DNA from: Pseudomonadota bacterium | Lineage (GTDB): Bacteria > Pseudomonadota > Gammaproteobacteria > Arenicellales > UBA868 | Direction of reading: 5' to 3' | Assembly (NCBI GenBank): GCA_018672825.1 | Contig: JABHUE010000031.1 | Coordinates: forward strand, 1 to 44,327 | DNA length: 44,327 nucleotides | Shown here: piece after piece, positions 8,246-16,669 of the stretch | How positions within the stretch are numbered: the first letter of the stretch is position 1 | How the letters are laid out: each line of letters starts with the position of its first letter | Notes under the pieces: model-generated | Seen by the model: the letters and a program-made list of their open reading frames with translations, nothing else | What the model was told of the DNA's origin: nothing | Databases searched by the model: none | Translations under genes and position numbers: made by a program

Positions 8246-9088
8246 ATGAATGAGTGGCTCGTTTCTTCCGAGCGCCCTCGGATTATGGGGATTGTTAATG
8301 TCACCCCGGATTCCTTCTCAGATGGGAATCAGTTTCTGTCCCACGAGCAGGCCATTGCTCATGGACGCGTTTTGTTCGAATCTGGTGCCGATGTTATTGA
8401 CGTGGGTGGCGAATCGACCCGACCTGGATCAATTGTGATTTCGGTTGAAGAAGAAATTAGGCGTGTGATCCCGGTCGTGCGTGCACTTGCCGGAGACGGG
8501 ATCCGGGTCTCAATAGATACCAGCAAGCCAGCCGTTATGGAAGCATCAGTTAGTGAGGGTGCGTGCCTTATTAACGACGTCTATGCGCTTAGACGAGAGG
8601 GTGCGATGGATATGGCCGCCCGTCTAGCTGTGCCTGTATGCCTGATGCATATGCAAGGTACCCCTGACACGATGCAGCTTGAACCGACCTATCGTGACGT
8701 TGTGCAGGAGATCTATGATTTCTTGTCAAGTCGGGTTTCAACGTGCATTCAAAAAGGAATCAATCCAGACCAGATCGTAGTCGACCCCGGTTTTGGCTTT
8801 GGCAAGACAAAAGCGCATAATCTCACGCTTATGAAATCCCTCGATAAGTTTATTGATTTGAGCGCGTCGCTGATGGTGGGGGTTTCTCGAAAGGCTTTCA
8901 TTAGGTCCATTTCAGGTTTTGAAAAGGGGTTTGAGCTCGATCAAGCGAGCGCTGTCGTCGCTGCCATTGCCGTAAAGAATGGGGCAGGGATTCTTCGTGT
9001 TCACGATGTGGCCTCGACTGTATCGATGCTGCGACTGTTTAACAGCCTTAATCTTGTTAGTTTTTCTGAGAGTGTTACCGTTGACTAA
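8246..9088 (+). CDS. folP: Dihydropteroate synthase
   Basis: This 280-residue TIM-barrel enzyme joins 6-hydroxymethyl-dihydropterin pyrophosphate to p-aminobenzoate in folate synthesis and is the sulfonamide target. Both family signatures are visible: IMGIVNVTPDSFSDG (about residues 13-27) and DVGGESTRPG (about 52-61). Also present are ISIDTSKPAVME, LINDVYALR, VCLMHMQGTP and DPGFGFGKTKAHN. The residues commonly changed in sulfonamide resistance (the Phe of DSFSDG and the Pro of STRPG) are the susceptible-type ones. It follows ftsH by 36 bases, and its last 8 bases overlap the preferred start of glmM, as expected for a co-transcribed unit. Confidence 0.96.
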   Translation: MNEWLVSSERPRIMGIVNVTPDSFSDGNQFLSHEQAIAHGRVLFESGADVIDVGGESTRPGSIVISVEEEIRRVIPVVRALAGDGIRVSIDTSKPAVMEASVSEGACLINDVYALRREGAMDMAARLAVPVCLMHMQGTPDTMQLEPTYRDVVQEIYDFLSSRVSTCIQKGINPDQIVVDPGFGFGKTKAHNLTLMKSLDKFIDLSASLMVGVSRKAFIRSISGFEKGFELDQASAVVAAIAVKNGAGILRVHDVASTVSMLRLFNSLNLVSFSESVTVD

Positions 9089-10433
9089 ATACGCAAAAAA
9101 ATATTTTGGAACTGATGGCGTCCGTGGTGAAGTCGGCACCTCACCCGTGACGCCAACAGAAGTGTTGCAGTTAGGCTGGGCAGCCGGAAGGGTTTTAGGG
9201 GCAGGCCATGCCAGAGGCAGGGTAATCATTGGAAAAGACACGCGAATCTCAGGATATCTGCTGGAATCTGCGCTAGAGGCTGGCCTGAGCGCGGCTGGGG
9301 TAGATATTGCGCTTACCGGGCCTCTGCCAACGCCTGGAATCGCACACCTTACGAGACAAGCGGGTGCGTGTGCAGGCGTGGTGATAAGCGCTTCCCATAA
9401 CCCTTATCATGATAACGGGATTAAGTTTTTTTCAGCGGAGGGCCGCAAGCTAAACGACGAAACTGAAAACGCGATTGAGGTGTTAATGGACCAGCCGATG
9501 ATCACGGTTGGGGCAGAGGCTTTGGGTAAAGCTGAACGTTTAATCGATGCGGTACCTCGATATGCGGAGCATTGTCGAAATACACTACCGCCCAGTTTTC
9601 GACTGGACGGGCTGAAAATAGCCGTTGACTGCGCTAATGGTGCCGCCTATCAAGTCGCGCCATTGGTCTTAAGGGAGTTAGGTGCAGAAGTCTGCTGTAT
9701 TGGGATCGAGCCCGATGGATTTAATATCAATCGCGGCGTGGGATCGACTTACCCGGAGCGTATTTCCTCGCTGGTCCGGGAGACCCATGCCGACATTGGA
9801 ATTGCATTTGATGGTGATGCTGATCGTGTTGTCCTCGCCGACTCGAGCGGGTCGCTCGTCAACGGAGATGGAATTCTTTTCCTGCTTAGTCAGTATCTGA
9901 AGAAACGAGAAGGTTTTGGCGGCGTAGTCGGGACTCTAATGACAAATCTCGGGGTCGAGATTGCCTGCAAAGCGGGAGGGATTGAGTTTGTCCGCGCAAA
10001 AGTTGGCGATCGCCACGTCCTTGAGGAACTCGTATCAAGAAAATGGACCCTGGGTGGGGAAACGTCAGGCCATATCCTTTGTCTTGACAGGAGTACGACC
10101 GGCGACGGCCTTGTAGCCGCACTTGCCGTTCTGGAAGTCATCCAAACAACTCAAAGTCCGCTTTCTCAGCTAGTTAGTGGCCTCACGATCTATCCCCAGC
10201 AACTCATTAATGTACAGCTCGACGATGTAATGCCTGGCGATATCCTTAATCATCCGACGGTTACTGACCAGGTTCGAGCGTCCGAGCAATCGCTCGGTGA
10301 CCGAGGAAGGGTTGTGCTGCGTCCATCAGGGACTGAACCGGTTGTTAGGGTTATGGTAGAAGGCGTGGATGCCGAACTTGTTGATCATCACGCGAAGTCG
10401 ATCGCCGATGTTATTTCAACTTTGACCCTTTAG
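9081..10433 (+). CDS. glmM: Phosphoglucosamine mutase GlmM
   Basis: The 450-residue alpha-D-phosphohexomutase converts glucosamine-6-phosphate to glucosamine-1-phosphate for UDP-GlcNAc, feeding peptidoglycan and lipid A. The N-terminus KKYFGTDGVRGEVG is typical. The phosphoserine loop is VVISASHNPYHDNGIKFF (Ser about 105), the Mg loop AFDGDADRVVL, the sugar loop GGETSGHI and the phosphate-binding loop RPSGTEPVVRVM. No ATG is available near the right place. TTG at 9081 has GAGAG 8 bases upstream and gives the usual family length. A GTG at 9072 is the alternative and would deepen the folP overlap from 8 to 17 bases. Confidence 0.95.
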   Translation: MTKYAKKYFGTDGVRGEVGTSPVTPTEVLQLGWAAGRVLGAGHARGRVIIGKDTRISGYLLESALEAGLSAAGVDIALTGPLPTPGIAHLTRQAGACAGVVISASHNPYHDNGIKFFSAEGRKLNDETENAIEVLMDQPMITVGAEALGKAERLIDAVPRYAEHCRNTLPPSFRLDGLKIAVDCANGAAYQVAPLVLRELGAEVCCIGIEPDGFNINRGVGSTYPERISSLVRETHADIGIAFDGDADRVVLADSSGSLVNGDGILFLLSQYLKKREGFGGVVGTLMTNLGVEIACKAGGIEFVRAKVGDRHVLEELVSRKWTLGGETSGHILCLDRSTTGDGLVAALAVLEVIQTTQSPLSQLVSGLTIYPQQLINVQLDDVMPGDILNHPTVTDQVRASEQSLGDRGRVVLRPSGTEPVVRVMVEGVDAELVDHHAKSIADVISTLTL

Positions 10434-10524
10434 GAGTGCTCGCGACCTAAAAACCAATTTTTTGGCCCGGATTGCGTAGAAACGTTGCGTCTTTGTCCTT
10501 GCATCGTTACCATTGCGTCCCCTC

Positions 10525-10547
10525 GCCTTGCCCTTACACGGTGAGGC
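10525..10547 (+). other. Predicted stem-loop just upstream of the tpiA ribosome-binding site
   Basis: GCCTTGCC (10525-10532) can pair with GGTGAGGC (10540-10547) to give an 8-bp stem, including two G-T wobbles, around a 7-base loop. It ends 6 bases before the AGGAG of tpiA, in the 130-base glmM-tpiA gap. No T-run follows, so it is not an obvious terminator. It could modulate tpiA translation or RNA processing, or have no function. Confidence 0.25.
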
Positions 10548-10565
10548 TTATTCAGGAGAAGATTG

Positions 10566-11327
10566 ATGCGACGGCCCATGGTAGCCGGTAATTGGAAAAT
10601 GAACGGCAATCGCGAAATGGCGAGTAACCTCATCTCCGAGATTGATTGTGGTTTCAGCGCAGAGCTTGCAACGAGCGTTGAGGTTTTAGTCTGCCCGCCG
10701 TATGTTCTCCTGGAATCGACGGGAGCGCTCTGTTCGGGTAAACCCATTAAACTAGGCGCGCAGAATCTAGATATTCACGAGTCGGGTGCTTTTACGGGGG
10801 AGATTTCCGGGCCCATGCTGCTCGAGTGCGGATGTGAATACGTGATTGTAGGTCACTCGGAGCGTAGGGCGCTCTACGGCGATACGGATGAGTTGGTGGG
10901 TATCAAAACTCGGGCGGCCTCGGAAAAAGGTTTAGTTCCAATTATTTGCGTTGGCGAGACTCAAGAGGAGCGCGAAAAAGGGGTTATGGCGAAAGTCGTC
11001 TCGCGCCAACTAGAGGCGGTTTTCTCGAAGACTCAGGGAAATGTTTTCCCGAAGGCGCTAGTCGCCTACGAGCCCGTATGGGCAATAGGGACCGGCTTAA
11101 CTGCGTCCGAAGCCCAGGCCCAGGAGGTGCATGCACTTATTCGAGAACGATTGAGCCAGGTTAGCTCCGAAGTAGCCGATTCAACTCGAATTCTTTATGG
11201 CGGCAGTGTAAAACCGGATAATGCAGAAGGGTTGTTCGGGCAGCCTGATATTGACGGCGGCTTGATTGGGGGAGCATCTCTTCATGCTCAGGATTTTATT
11301 GACATTATTTCAGCGGCAAAATCATGA
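10566..11327 (+). CDS. tpiA: Triosephosphate isomerase
   Basis: This 253-residue cytoplasmic TIM-barrel enzyme interconverts dihydroxyacetone phosphate and glyceraldehyde-3-phosphate. Catalytic residues are all visible: K11 in AGNWKMNG, H97 in IVGHSERR and E169 in AYEPVWAIGTG, the last being the hinge of loop 6. The phosphate-binding ILYGGSVKPDN and GGLIGGASL follow. The ATG at 10566 is chosen over the adjacent in-frame TTG at 10563 because AGGAG at 10554 sits 7 bases before it. The gene ends inside the secG start (ATGA overlap), so translation of the two is probably coupled. Confidence 0.97.
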   Translation: MRRPMVAGNWKMNGNREMASNLISEIDCGFSAELATSVEVLVCPPYVLLESTGALCSGKPIKLGAQNLDIHESGAFTGEISGPMLLECGCEYVIVGHSERRALYGDTDELVGIKTRAASEKGLVPIICVGETQEEREKGVMAKVVSRQLEAVFSKTQGNVFPKALVAYEPVWAIGTGLTASEAQAQEVHALIRERLSQVSSEVADSTRILYGGSVKPDNAEGLFGQPDIDGGLIGGASLHAQDFIDIISAAKS

Positions 11328-11701
11328 ACCTTTTTACTAGTATTCTCACTGTCATCCATTTGGTTACGGCGATCGCGATTGTTGTTCTCGTTCTTTTACA
11401 GCAGGGCAAGGGCGCTGACATGGGTGCAGCTTTCGGGGGAGGATCATCACAGTCTGTATTCGGGAGTCGTGGATCGGCTAATTTCTTAAGCCGAACCACA
11501 GGCATCCTCGCAGCCGTTTTCTTTGCGACCGGACTAAGCCTGGCGTATATGTACACGAAGCAAAGTTCGGCACCAACAAGCGTGATGGCATCTGAAAATG
11601 CGGCACCGGTCGAGGATCAGATTAACGGAGCGGGTTCAGGTTCAGACGTATTGCAATCTAATGGAGATGTTCCCGTGGTACCGGGCACGAACTCGAATTA
11701 A
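11324..11701 (+). CDS. secG: Preprotein translocase subunit SecG
   Basis: The 125-residue small membrane subunit of the SecYEG channel has two transmembrane helices (about residues 3-22 and 54-72). They flank the conserved cytoplasmic stretch [22 protein letters not shown], of which [11 protein letters not shown] is the family hallmark. A glycine/serine/asparagine-rich tail of about 50 residues follows, somewhat polar and presumably disordered. It overlaps tpiA by 4 bases and is followed 33 bases later by tRNA-Leu, the order seen in E. coli (secG-leuU) and Pseudomonas (tpiA-secG-tRNA). Confidence 0.95.
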   Translation: MNLFTSILTVIHLVTAIAIVVLVLLQQGKGADMGAAFGGGSSQSVFGSRGSANFLSRTTGILAAVFFATGLSLAYMYTKQSSAPTSVMASENAAPVEDQINGAGSGSDVLQSNGDVPVVPGTNSN

Positions 11702-11734
11702 GTTGTTATCTTAAATGGAAAAATTCAATTATTT

Positions 11735-11819
11735 GCCGGAGTGGTGGAACTGGTAGACACGCCGTCTTGAGGGGGCGGTGGCGCAAGCCGTGCCGGTTCG
11801 AGTCCGGCCTTCGGCACCA
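11735..11819 (+). tRNA. leuU: tRNA-Leu (anticodon GAG)
   Basis: An 85-base class II tRNA can be folded by eye. The acceptor strands are GCCGGAG/CTTCGGC (one G-T pair). The D arm is GTG...CAC and the anticodon stem CCGTC/GGCGG around loop TTGAGGG (anticodon GAG). The long variable arm is TGGC-GCAA-GCCG, the T arm GCCGG-TTCGAGT-CCGGC, then discriminator A and an encoded CCA. It reads CUC and CUU codons. Its position after secG matches E. coli leuU. Confidence 0.97.
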
Positions 11820-11860
11820 TTTATTGGTGTATCGCACTATAAAATAATCAGAATGCTAAA

Positions 11861-11887
11861 GTTGCTCAGGTGCTGATTTCGAGCAAC
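11861..11887. repeat. 7-bp perfect inverted repeat downstream of tRNA-Leu
   Basis: GTTGCTC (11861-11867) and GAGCAAC (11881-11887) are exact inverted copies separated by 13 bases, 42 bases after the tRNA. No T-tract follows, so it is a poor intrinsic terminator. It could be an RNA stem at the tRNA 3' trailer or a dyad operator for the next gene. Confidence 0.3.
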
Positions 11888-11921
11888 AAGCTGTTGGTTT
11901 CCTAACTTTGGTAGCCCCTGA

Positions 11922-13859
11922 ATGACTGGGAGTAAATTGCCCCGCGTGCCGTACCTTTCTGCTCAAAATAATTTGTTGCAGGAAAAAAGCGTATGGCATC
12001 TTGCTGACGCTTCGGCAGAAATTGATTACTCCGATGGTGCAGAAACAGAGCGTTCGCTCGAAACGATCCTTAAAAACGCTACCGATCTATCATGGCGGTC
12101 TGCCGATTTTTCAAAGGATTTTGAAGACTGGGCTCTCAACTATCACCTCTCGCCTGTTCGCGCAAATATTCTCCGCGGACTTAGTTTGAAACCAGGTGGT
12201 CGCGTTCTGGAGGTCGGTGCGGGCTGTGGCGTTATCACCCGATTTTTGGGTGATAACGGTTTTGAGGTGGACGCGATAGAGGGTAGTCAATCGAGAGCGG
12301 CCCTCGCCGCGCTTCGTTGCTCCGGTTTGACGAATGTGTCGATTGTTCAGGCCGATTTCAATAAAGTTACCCTGCCGAACGAAGGATATGATGTCGTCCT
12401 CTTCATCGGAGTCTTGGAGTACGCTCGACGATTTAGCCCTCAATTTGAAAATTCTGTCGAGGCGGTGGCGCATATGTTGCGCCGCGCGGCTCGCGTTTTG
12501 GCACCGGATGGCGTCATCGTGGTGGCCATTGAGAATCGAATGGGGGCAAAGTATCTTTTTGGTGGAGCGGAGGACCATCTTTCCCGGCCGTGGGCGGGTA
12601 TCGCAGGATATCCCCGACTGGGCAATGAGGCGGGTATTTGCACCTTTGATGCGAAATCATGGTCTTCAATCGTCAGCAGCACTGGCCTTCAGCACTCATT
12701 TTTTTATCCACTTCCCGATTACAAAATGCCGGCCGCCGTGATATCTCAACCAGGGGTCAACCTTGACGGCGCTCATTCGGTAACCTGGCGTTATCCGTCG
12801 GTGCACCGGGCCGAGAATTCAATCATAACCTCTCCGATGCGGGTTCAAACGATAGCCCTTGAAGATGCCGGCTTGCTCCCCGAAACCGCAGACTCCTTCG
12901 GATTAGTGCTGACTCATGAGTCGACGGATCCGAAACAATTTTTACCCTTCGGATGGATTATTTTTGACGATGCCGAATCAAGTTCGAAGGGTTTGAAGTA
13001 TTTGGATCCTGAAAATGGTGCGTCCTGGCTTGTGGGGCCGGATCGGAGTGTTTTTGAAGTCTCGAACTCGGAACCGGTTTCACGGTTTTGGCTTCGAACT
13101 CTTGTCGAAACCAATAATTTGCCCGCATTTGCGGAGTTGGTGGAGTCTCATGCAGATCAAGTCATTTCAGATCTAGGGGGTGTTTCCCTCGAAAGCCTGC
13201 AGATTAGGGAGGGTGGGCGGATCGAAGAAGGGATGTTTCTAAGACCCGGGATTTCAGCCAGCAACCTGATCTCTACAAAGCCGGAATGGCTATGCAAAGC
13301 GTTAGAAGATTTCTGGTTAATCGGTCAGCCCGATCTTGAGAGCCTATCCTGCTTGCAGGATTGTGATGACCAGGATAGTTTTAGTCGTAAGACCTTGTCA
13401 GTAATGGAAGCGGCAAGAATCAACGCAGGCCGTAAAACAACGTCAGCCATTTATTGGGCAATGGGCTCTGAAGATTTTAATGAAATTAATAAGGTGTCCG
13501 TTGATATTGATCGCTTGCTGACTCGTCACGTTACTTTTTTACTCCCGAAGACTGTCCTCCCTAAGGCTCTGATTCGTTTTGATCCGTCAGATCATGAGAT
13601 TGAGCGGAACTCCGAACAGGCAAAGATTGAAACATTCGCCTTGGTCGGCGGCAAAGACGAAAAGCATTTTGACCTGATTCCTGCGATTCGAGAGGGAAGG
13701 GTTGAAATAAGTCCTAACCTCGAAGTCAAGTGTATTAATAAGTCTGTTTATCTTGAAATCTCTGGGTCGGACCCGTGGATGGTTCTCGACCTAAAAACCT
13801 TAGGGTTACCATCAGATTTCGATTTCTGTGAAATTCATGTGACGATTACTTGGGAGTAA
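11922..13859 (+). CDS. Large uncharacterised protein with class I SAM methyltransferase domain
   Basis: The 645-residue protein has an N-terminal leader of about 75 residues (with EKSVWHLADASAEIDYSDG). A Rossmann methyltransferase domain follows: motif I VLEVGAGCGVITRFLG (about 95-110), acidic E120 ending beta-2, QADF at about 143-146 and IGVLEYA at 162-168. Then come AIENRMGAKYLFGGAEDH and YPLPDYKMP, blocks I recall from large methyltransferases of surface-polysaccharide clusters. The C-terminal 350 residues have no motif I can name. No signal peptide or membrane helix is apparent, so it is probably cytoplasmic; substrate unknown. It sits alone between tRNA-Leu and nuoA, where related genomes have no gene. 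The start is uncertain: ATG 11922 lacks a Shine-Dalgarno, and in-frame TTG 11937 or GTG 11946 lie close after GGGAG. Confidence 0.75.
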   Translation: MTGSKLPRVPYLSAQNNLLQEKSVWHLADASAEIDYSDGAETERSLETILKNATDLSWRSADFSKDFEDWALNYHLSPVRANILRGLSLKPGGRVLEVGAGCGVITRFLGDNGFEVDAIEGSQSRAALAALRCSGLTNVSIVQADFNKVTLPNEGYDVVLFIGVLEYARRFSPQFENSVEAVAHMLRRAARVLAPDGVIVVAIENRMGAKYLFGGAEDHLSRPWAGIAGYPRLGNEAGICTFDAKSWSSIVSSTGLQHSFFYPLPDYKMPAAVISQPGVNLDGAHSVTWRYPSVHRAENSIITSPMRVQTIALEDAGLLPETADSFGLVLTHESTDPKQFLPFGWIIFDDAESSSKGLKYLDPENGASWLVGPDRSVFEVSNSEPVSRFWLRTLVETNNLPAFAELVESHADQVISDLGGVSLESLQIREGGRIEEGMFLRPGISASNLISTKPEWLCKALEDFWLIGQPDLESLSCLQDCDDQDSFSRKTLSVMEAARINAGRKTTSAIYWAMGSEDFNEINKVSVDIDRLLTRHVTFLLPKTVLPKALIRFDPSDHEIERNSEQAKIETFALVGGKDEKHFDLIPAIREGRVEISPNLEVKCINKSVYLEISGSDPWMVLDLKTLGLPSDFDFCEIHVTITWE

Positions 13860-13899
13860 ACATTACGCTCGATGTCATCGTCAAAACCTCTTAACGCGA

Positions 13900-13928
13900 T
13901 TGACCGTTAAACCCCGGAAGATTAAAAT
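13900..13928 (+). promoter_or_regulatory. Predicted sigma-70 type promoter of the nuo operon
   Basis: A -35 box TTGACC (13900-13905), a 17-base spacer and a -10 box TAAAAT (13923-13928) form a near-consensus promoter (5 of 6 in each box), 20 bases before the nuoA ATG at 13949. The resulting leader would be only about 13 bases. It lies in the 89-base gap after the methyltransferase gene, so nuo need not depend on readthrough. Confidence 0.6.
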
Positions 13929-13948
13929 CAGAGCTTGTTTTTCGGCTG

Positions 13949-14332
13949 ATGTTTACCGAACCTGACTACAGTCGAATGCTATCTAATTACTTACCCGTTC
14001 TGTTATTTTTGATCACAGGAATCGTTATTGGCGTGGTCGCGCTTGCCGCAGGGCGAGTGTTGAGTCCGAGAAATCCCTATCCGGCGAAACTGTCAGCTTA
14101 TGAGTGCGGATTTGAGGCATTTGAAGACGCTCGGATGAAGTTTGATGTCCGTTATTATCTGGTCGCCATTCTTTTTATTATTTTCGATCTGGAGATCGCG
14201 TTTTTATTTCCGTGGGCGATTGTTCTGGATGAGATTGGCGTGTTCGGATTTTTAGCCATGATGCTATTTCTGTTCATTCTAGTCGTTGGGTTTATATACG
14301 AATGGATGAAAGGGGCGCTTGAATGGGAGTGA
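13949..14332 (+). CDS. nuoA: NADH-quinone oxidoreductase subunit A
   Basis: This 127-residue membrane subunit of respiratory complex I has three transmembrane helices (about 12-34, 68-90 and 95-117). The cytoplasmic loop between the first two contains the conserved YECGFE at about residues 50-55, with its cysteine near the quinone site, and [21 protein letters not shown] follows with the conserved acidic pair. Its length is typical. It opens the 14-gene nuo operon and precedes nuoB by 6 bases. Confidence 0.96.
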   Translation: MFTEPDYSRMLSNYLPVLLFLITGIVIGVVALAAGRVLSPRNPYPAKLSAYECGFEAFEDARMKFDVRYYLVAILFIIFDLEIAFLFPWAIVLDEIGVFGFLAMMLFLFILVVGFIYEWMKGALEWE

Positions 14333-14338
14333 TCGTCG

Positions 14339-14815
14339 ATGTCACTTGAAGGTACGTTGTCTCAGGGTTGGGCTACTGCTCGACTGGATGACCTGATCAA
14401 TTGGGCGCGAACAGGGTCAATGTGGCCAATGACCTTCGGGTTAGCATGTTGCGCGGTAGAGATGATGCATGCAGGCGCATCCCGATACGACCTTGATCGG
14501 TTTGGCATGATTTTCAGACCCAGCCCTCGCCAGTCTGACGTGATGATTGTTGCGGGCACCCTGACGAATAAAATGGCGCCGGCGCTACGAAGGGTCTACG
14601 ACCAAATGCCTGAACCTCGTTGGGTGATTTCCATGGGATCCTGTGCAAACGGGGGCGGGTATTATCATTACTCTTACTCGGTGGTAAGGGGTTGCGATCG
14701 AATCGTGCCTGTTGACGTTTATGTGCCCGGGTGCCCGCCTACGCCTGAAGCGCTGATGTACGGCATCATCCAGCTGCAGAAGAAAATCAAGCGCGAAACC
14801 ACGATCGCGCGGTAA
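14339..14815 (+). CDS. nuoB: NADH-quinone oxidoreductase subunit B (cluster N2)
   Basis: The 158-residue peripheral-arm subunit carries the terminal [4Fe-4S] cluster N2 that passes electrons to quinone. Ligands are the tandem cysteines C37-C38 in [11 protein letters not shown]102 in GSCANGGG and C132 in [10 protein letters not shown], all in standard spacing. The [15 protein letters not shown] block is also present. It is tightly packed between nuoA and nuoC, with a 10-base gap to nuoC. Confidence 0.97.
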   Translation: MSLEGTLSQGWATARLDDLINWARTGSMWPMTFGLACCAVEMMHAGASRYDLDRFGMIFRPSPRQSDVMIVAGTLTNKMAPALRRVYDQMPEPRWVISMGSCANGGGYYHYSYSVVRGCDRIVPVDVYVPGCPPTPEALMYGIIQLQKKIKRETTIAR

Positions 14816-14825
14816 TCACACGTTA

Positions 14826-15404
14826 ATGTCTACAGCAAATTCAGACCAAAAACGCACAGCATTTGACGCGGTGGCATTAAAGTTTGATGCCACAGTTGAT
14901 GAGGACTTTGAAGAGTTCACGTTAATTGTCCCTGCGCATAACGTGATCGCTTTATTAAGATCGCTGCGGGATCATCCCGATTTCTTGTTTGAACAACTTA
15001 TTGATTTGTGTGGAGTCGACTTTGACCAGCATGCGGGCAGGGGTGATAAGCATCCTGAACGTTTCGCGGTTGTCTACCACCTGCTCTCGGTATCCAAAAA
15101 CACCCGTGTTCGAGTGGTGGTCTATTTGCCCGAAGTCGAGCCTATCGTGAGAACGGTCGTTGGTCTCTGGGCGAGCGCGAATTGGTTTGAACGGGAGGCG
15201 TTTGATCTTTTCGGCATTCTTTTTGAGGGGCATCCCGATCTCAGACGACTGCTGACGGACTATGGTTTTGTGGGCCATCCTTTTCGGAAAGATTTTCCGC
15301 TCAGTGGCCACGTTGAGATGCGTTATGACGATGAGAAAGGGCGTGTGATTTATGAGCCGGTCTCTATTGAGCCTCGTGTTACCGTTCCGCGAGTCGTTCG
15401 TTAG
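14826..15404 (+). CDS. nuoC: NADH-quinone oxidoreductase subunit C
   Basis: The 192-residue hydrophilic subunit of the complex I connecting module holds the 30-kDa signature [22 protein letters not shown] in full (the core is [10 protein letters not shown] at about residues 121-130). [18 protein letters not shown] follows. It is encoded separately from nuoD, unlike the NuoCD fusion of E. coli and Pseudomonas. It carries no redox centre. The gap to nuoD is 11 bases. Confidence 0.96.
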   Translation: MSTANSDQKRTAFDAVALKFDATVDEDFEEFTLIVPAHNVIALLRSLRDHPDFLFEQLIDLCGVDFDQHAGRGDKHPERFAVVYHLLSVSKNTRVRVVVYLPEVEPIVRTVVGLWASANWFEREAFDLFGILFEGHPDLRRLLTDYGFVGHPFRKDFPLSGHVEMRYDDEKGRVIYEPVSIEPRVTVPRVVR

Positions 15405-15415
15405 GCTCTGATTCG

Positions 15416-16669
15416 ATGACCGAAATCCGGAATTACACAATGAACTTTGGGCCGCAGCATCCTGCGGCCCACGGTGTCTTGCGTCTGATTATGGAAATGG
15501 ATGGCGAGGTCGTCGAGCGGATTGATCCGCACATTGGTCTTTTGCATCGGGCAACCGAGAAACTGGCAGAAAGTAAACCTTATAACCATAGCATCGGATA
15601 TATGGATCGCCTGGATTATGTATCAATGATGTGCAACGAGCACGCCTACGTCCTTGCGATCGAAAAACTTTTGGGTGTTCAGGTCCCGATAAGGGCGCAA
15701 TATATTCGCGTGATGTTTTCGGAGATTACCCGAATTCGAAATCACCTGCTTTGGATTGCCGCTCACGGACTCGATATTGGCGCGATGGCAGTTTTTCTTT
15801 ATGCGTTTCGAGAGAGGGAAGATCTTTGCGATGTGTATGAAGCAACTTCCGGAGCCCGGCTTCATGCTGCATATTTCCGACCCGGCGGTGTCTATCGCGA
15901 CCTTCCGGAAAAAATGCCACGTTATGCATCTTCGAAAGTGCACTCTGATGACGAGATTCACGCAAAAAACATGAATCGAGAGGGATCGGTTCTAGATTTT
16001 ATTGAATCGTTTGTTGAGCGATTTCCGGCATGCGTTGATGAATATGAAAATCTTCTAACCGATAATCGAATCTGGAAGCAGCGAACGGTAGATATTGCGG
16101 TAGTCAGTCCCGAGCGTGCATTGCAGCTTGGGTTTACAGGACCCATGTTGCGCGGTTCAGGCTTTGCGTGGGATCTCAGACGAAAACAACCTTATGAAGT
16201 GTATCCGGAATTAAAGTTTGATATACCGGTTGGCGCGACGGGCGATTGTTATGACCGTTACCTCGTCAGAATGGAAGAGATGCGTCAGTCCAATCACATC
16301 ATCAAACAGTGTGTAGATTGGCTGAAGGATAATCCCGGATCTGTGATGCTTGACGATCACAAGCTCACGCCGCCATCGCGCGAGAGTATGAAAGACGACA
16401 TGGAGTCTTTGATCCATCATTTCAAATTATTTACGGAAGGCTATAGCACACCGCCTGGACAGGTTTATCAGGCCGTTGAAGCGCCAAAAGGGGAATTTGG
16501 CATTTACATTATCTCTGACGGTGCGAATAAGCCTTATCGGTTAAAAGTGCGAGCGCCCGGGTTTGCTCATTTGGCTGCGCTTGATGAGATGGCGCGCGGT
16601 CACATGTTGTCAGATGTCGTGGCGATTATTGGTACTCAAGATATCGTTTTTGGTGAGGTTGATCGTTAA
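15416..16669 (+). CDS. nuoD: NADH-quinone oxidoreductase subunit D
   Basis: The 417-residue 49-kDa subunit, related to hydrogenase large subunits, lines the quinone pocket next to NuoB. The N-terminal [15 protein letters not shown] contains the conserved GPQHPAAHG loop with the quinone-binding histidine. [12 protein letters not shown] and later [16 protein letters not shown]-like [12 protein letters not shown] and [12 protein letters not shown] at the C-terminus are all family blocks. It overlaps nuoE by one base (TAATG), which suggests coupled translation. Confidence 0.97.
   Translation: MTEIRNYTMNFGPQHPAAHGVLRLIMEMDGEVVERIDPHIGLLHRATEKLAESKPYNHSIGYMDRLDYVSMMCNEHAYVLAIEKLLGVQVPIRAQYIRVMFSEITRIRNHLLWIAAHGLDIGAMAVFLYAFREREDLCDVYEATSGARLHAAYFRPGGVYRDLPEKMPRYASSKVHSDDEIHAKNMNREGSVLDFIESFVERFPACVDEYENLLTDNRIWKQRTVDIAVVSPERALQLGFTGPMLRGSGFAWDLRRKQPYEVYPELKFDIPVGATGDCYDRYLVRMEEMRQSNHIIKQCVDWLKDNPGSVMLDDHKLTPPSRESMKDDMESLIHHFKLFTEGYSTPPGQVYQAVEAPKGEFGIYIISDGANKPYRLKVRAPGFAHLAALDEMARGHMLSDVVAIIGTQDIVFGEVDR

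Noticed and set aside
12111-12578. 155-residue minus-strand open frame inside the methyltransferase gene
   Set aside because: It is antisense to a domain with clear SAM-binding motifs and shows no protein-family features of its own.
11735-13948. Integrated element using tRNA-Leu as attachment site
   Set aside because: No integrase gene is present, and no copy of the tRNA 3' end was found beyond the methyltransferase gene. The segment holds just one gene.
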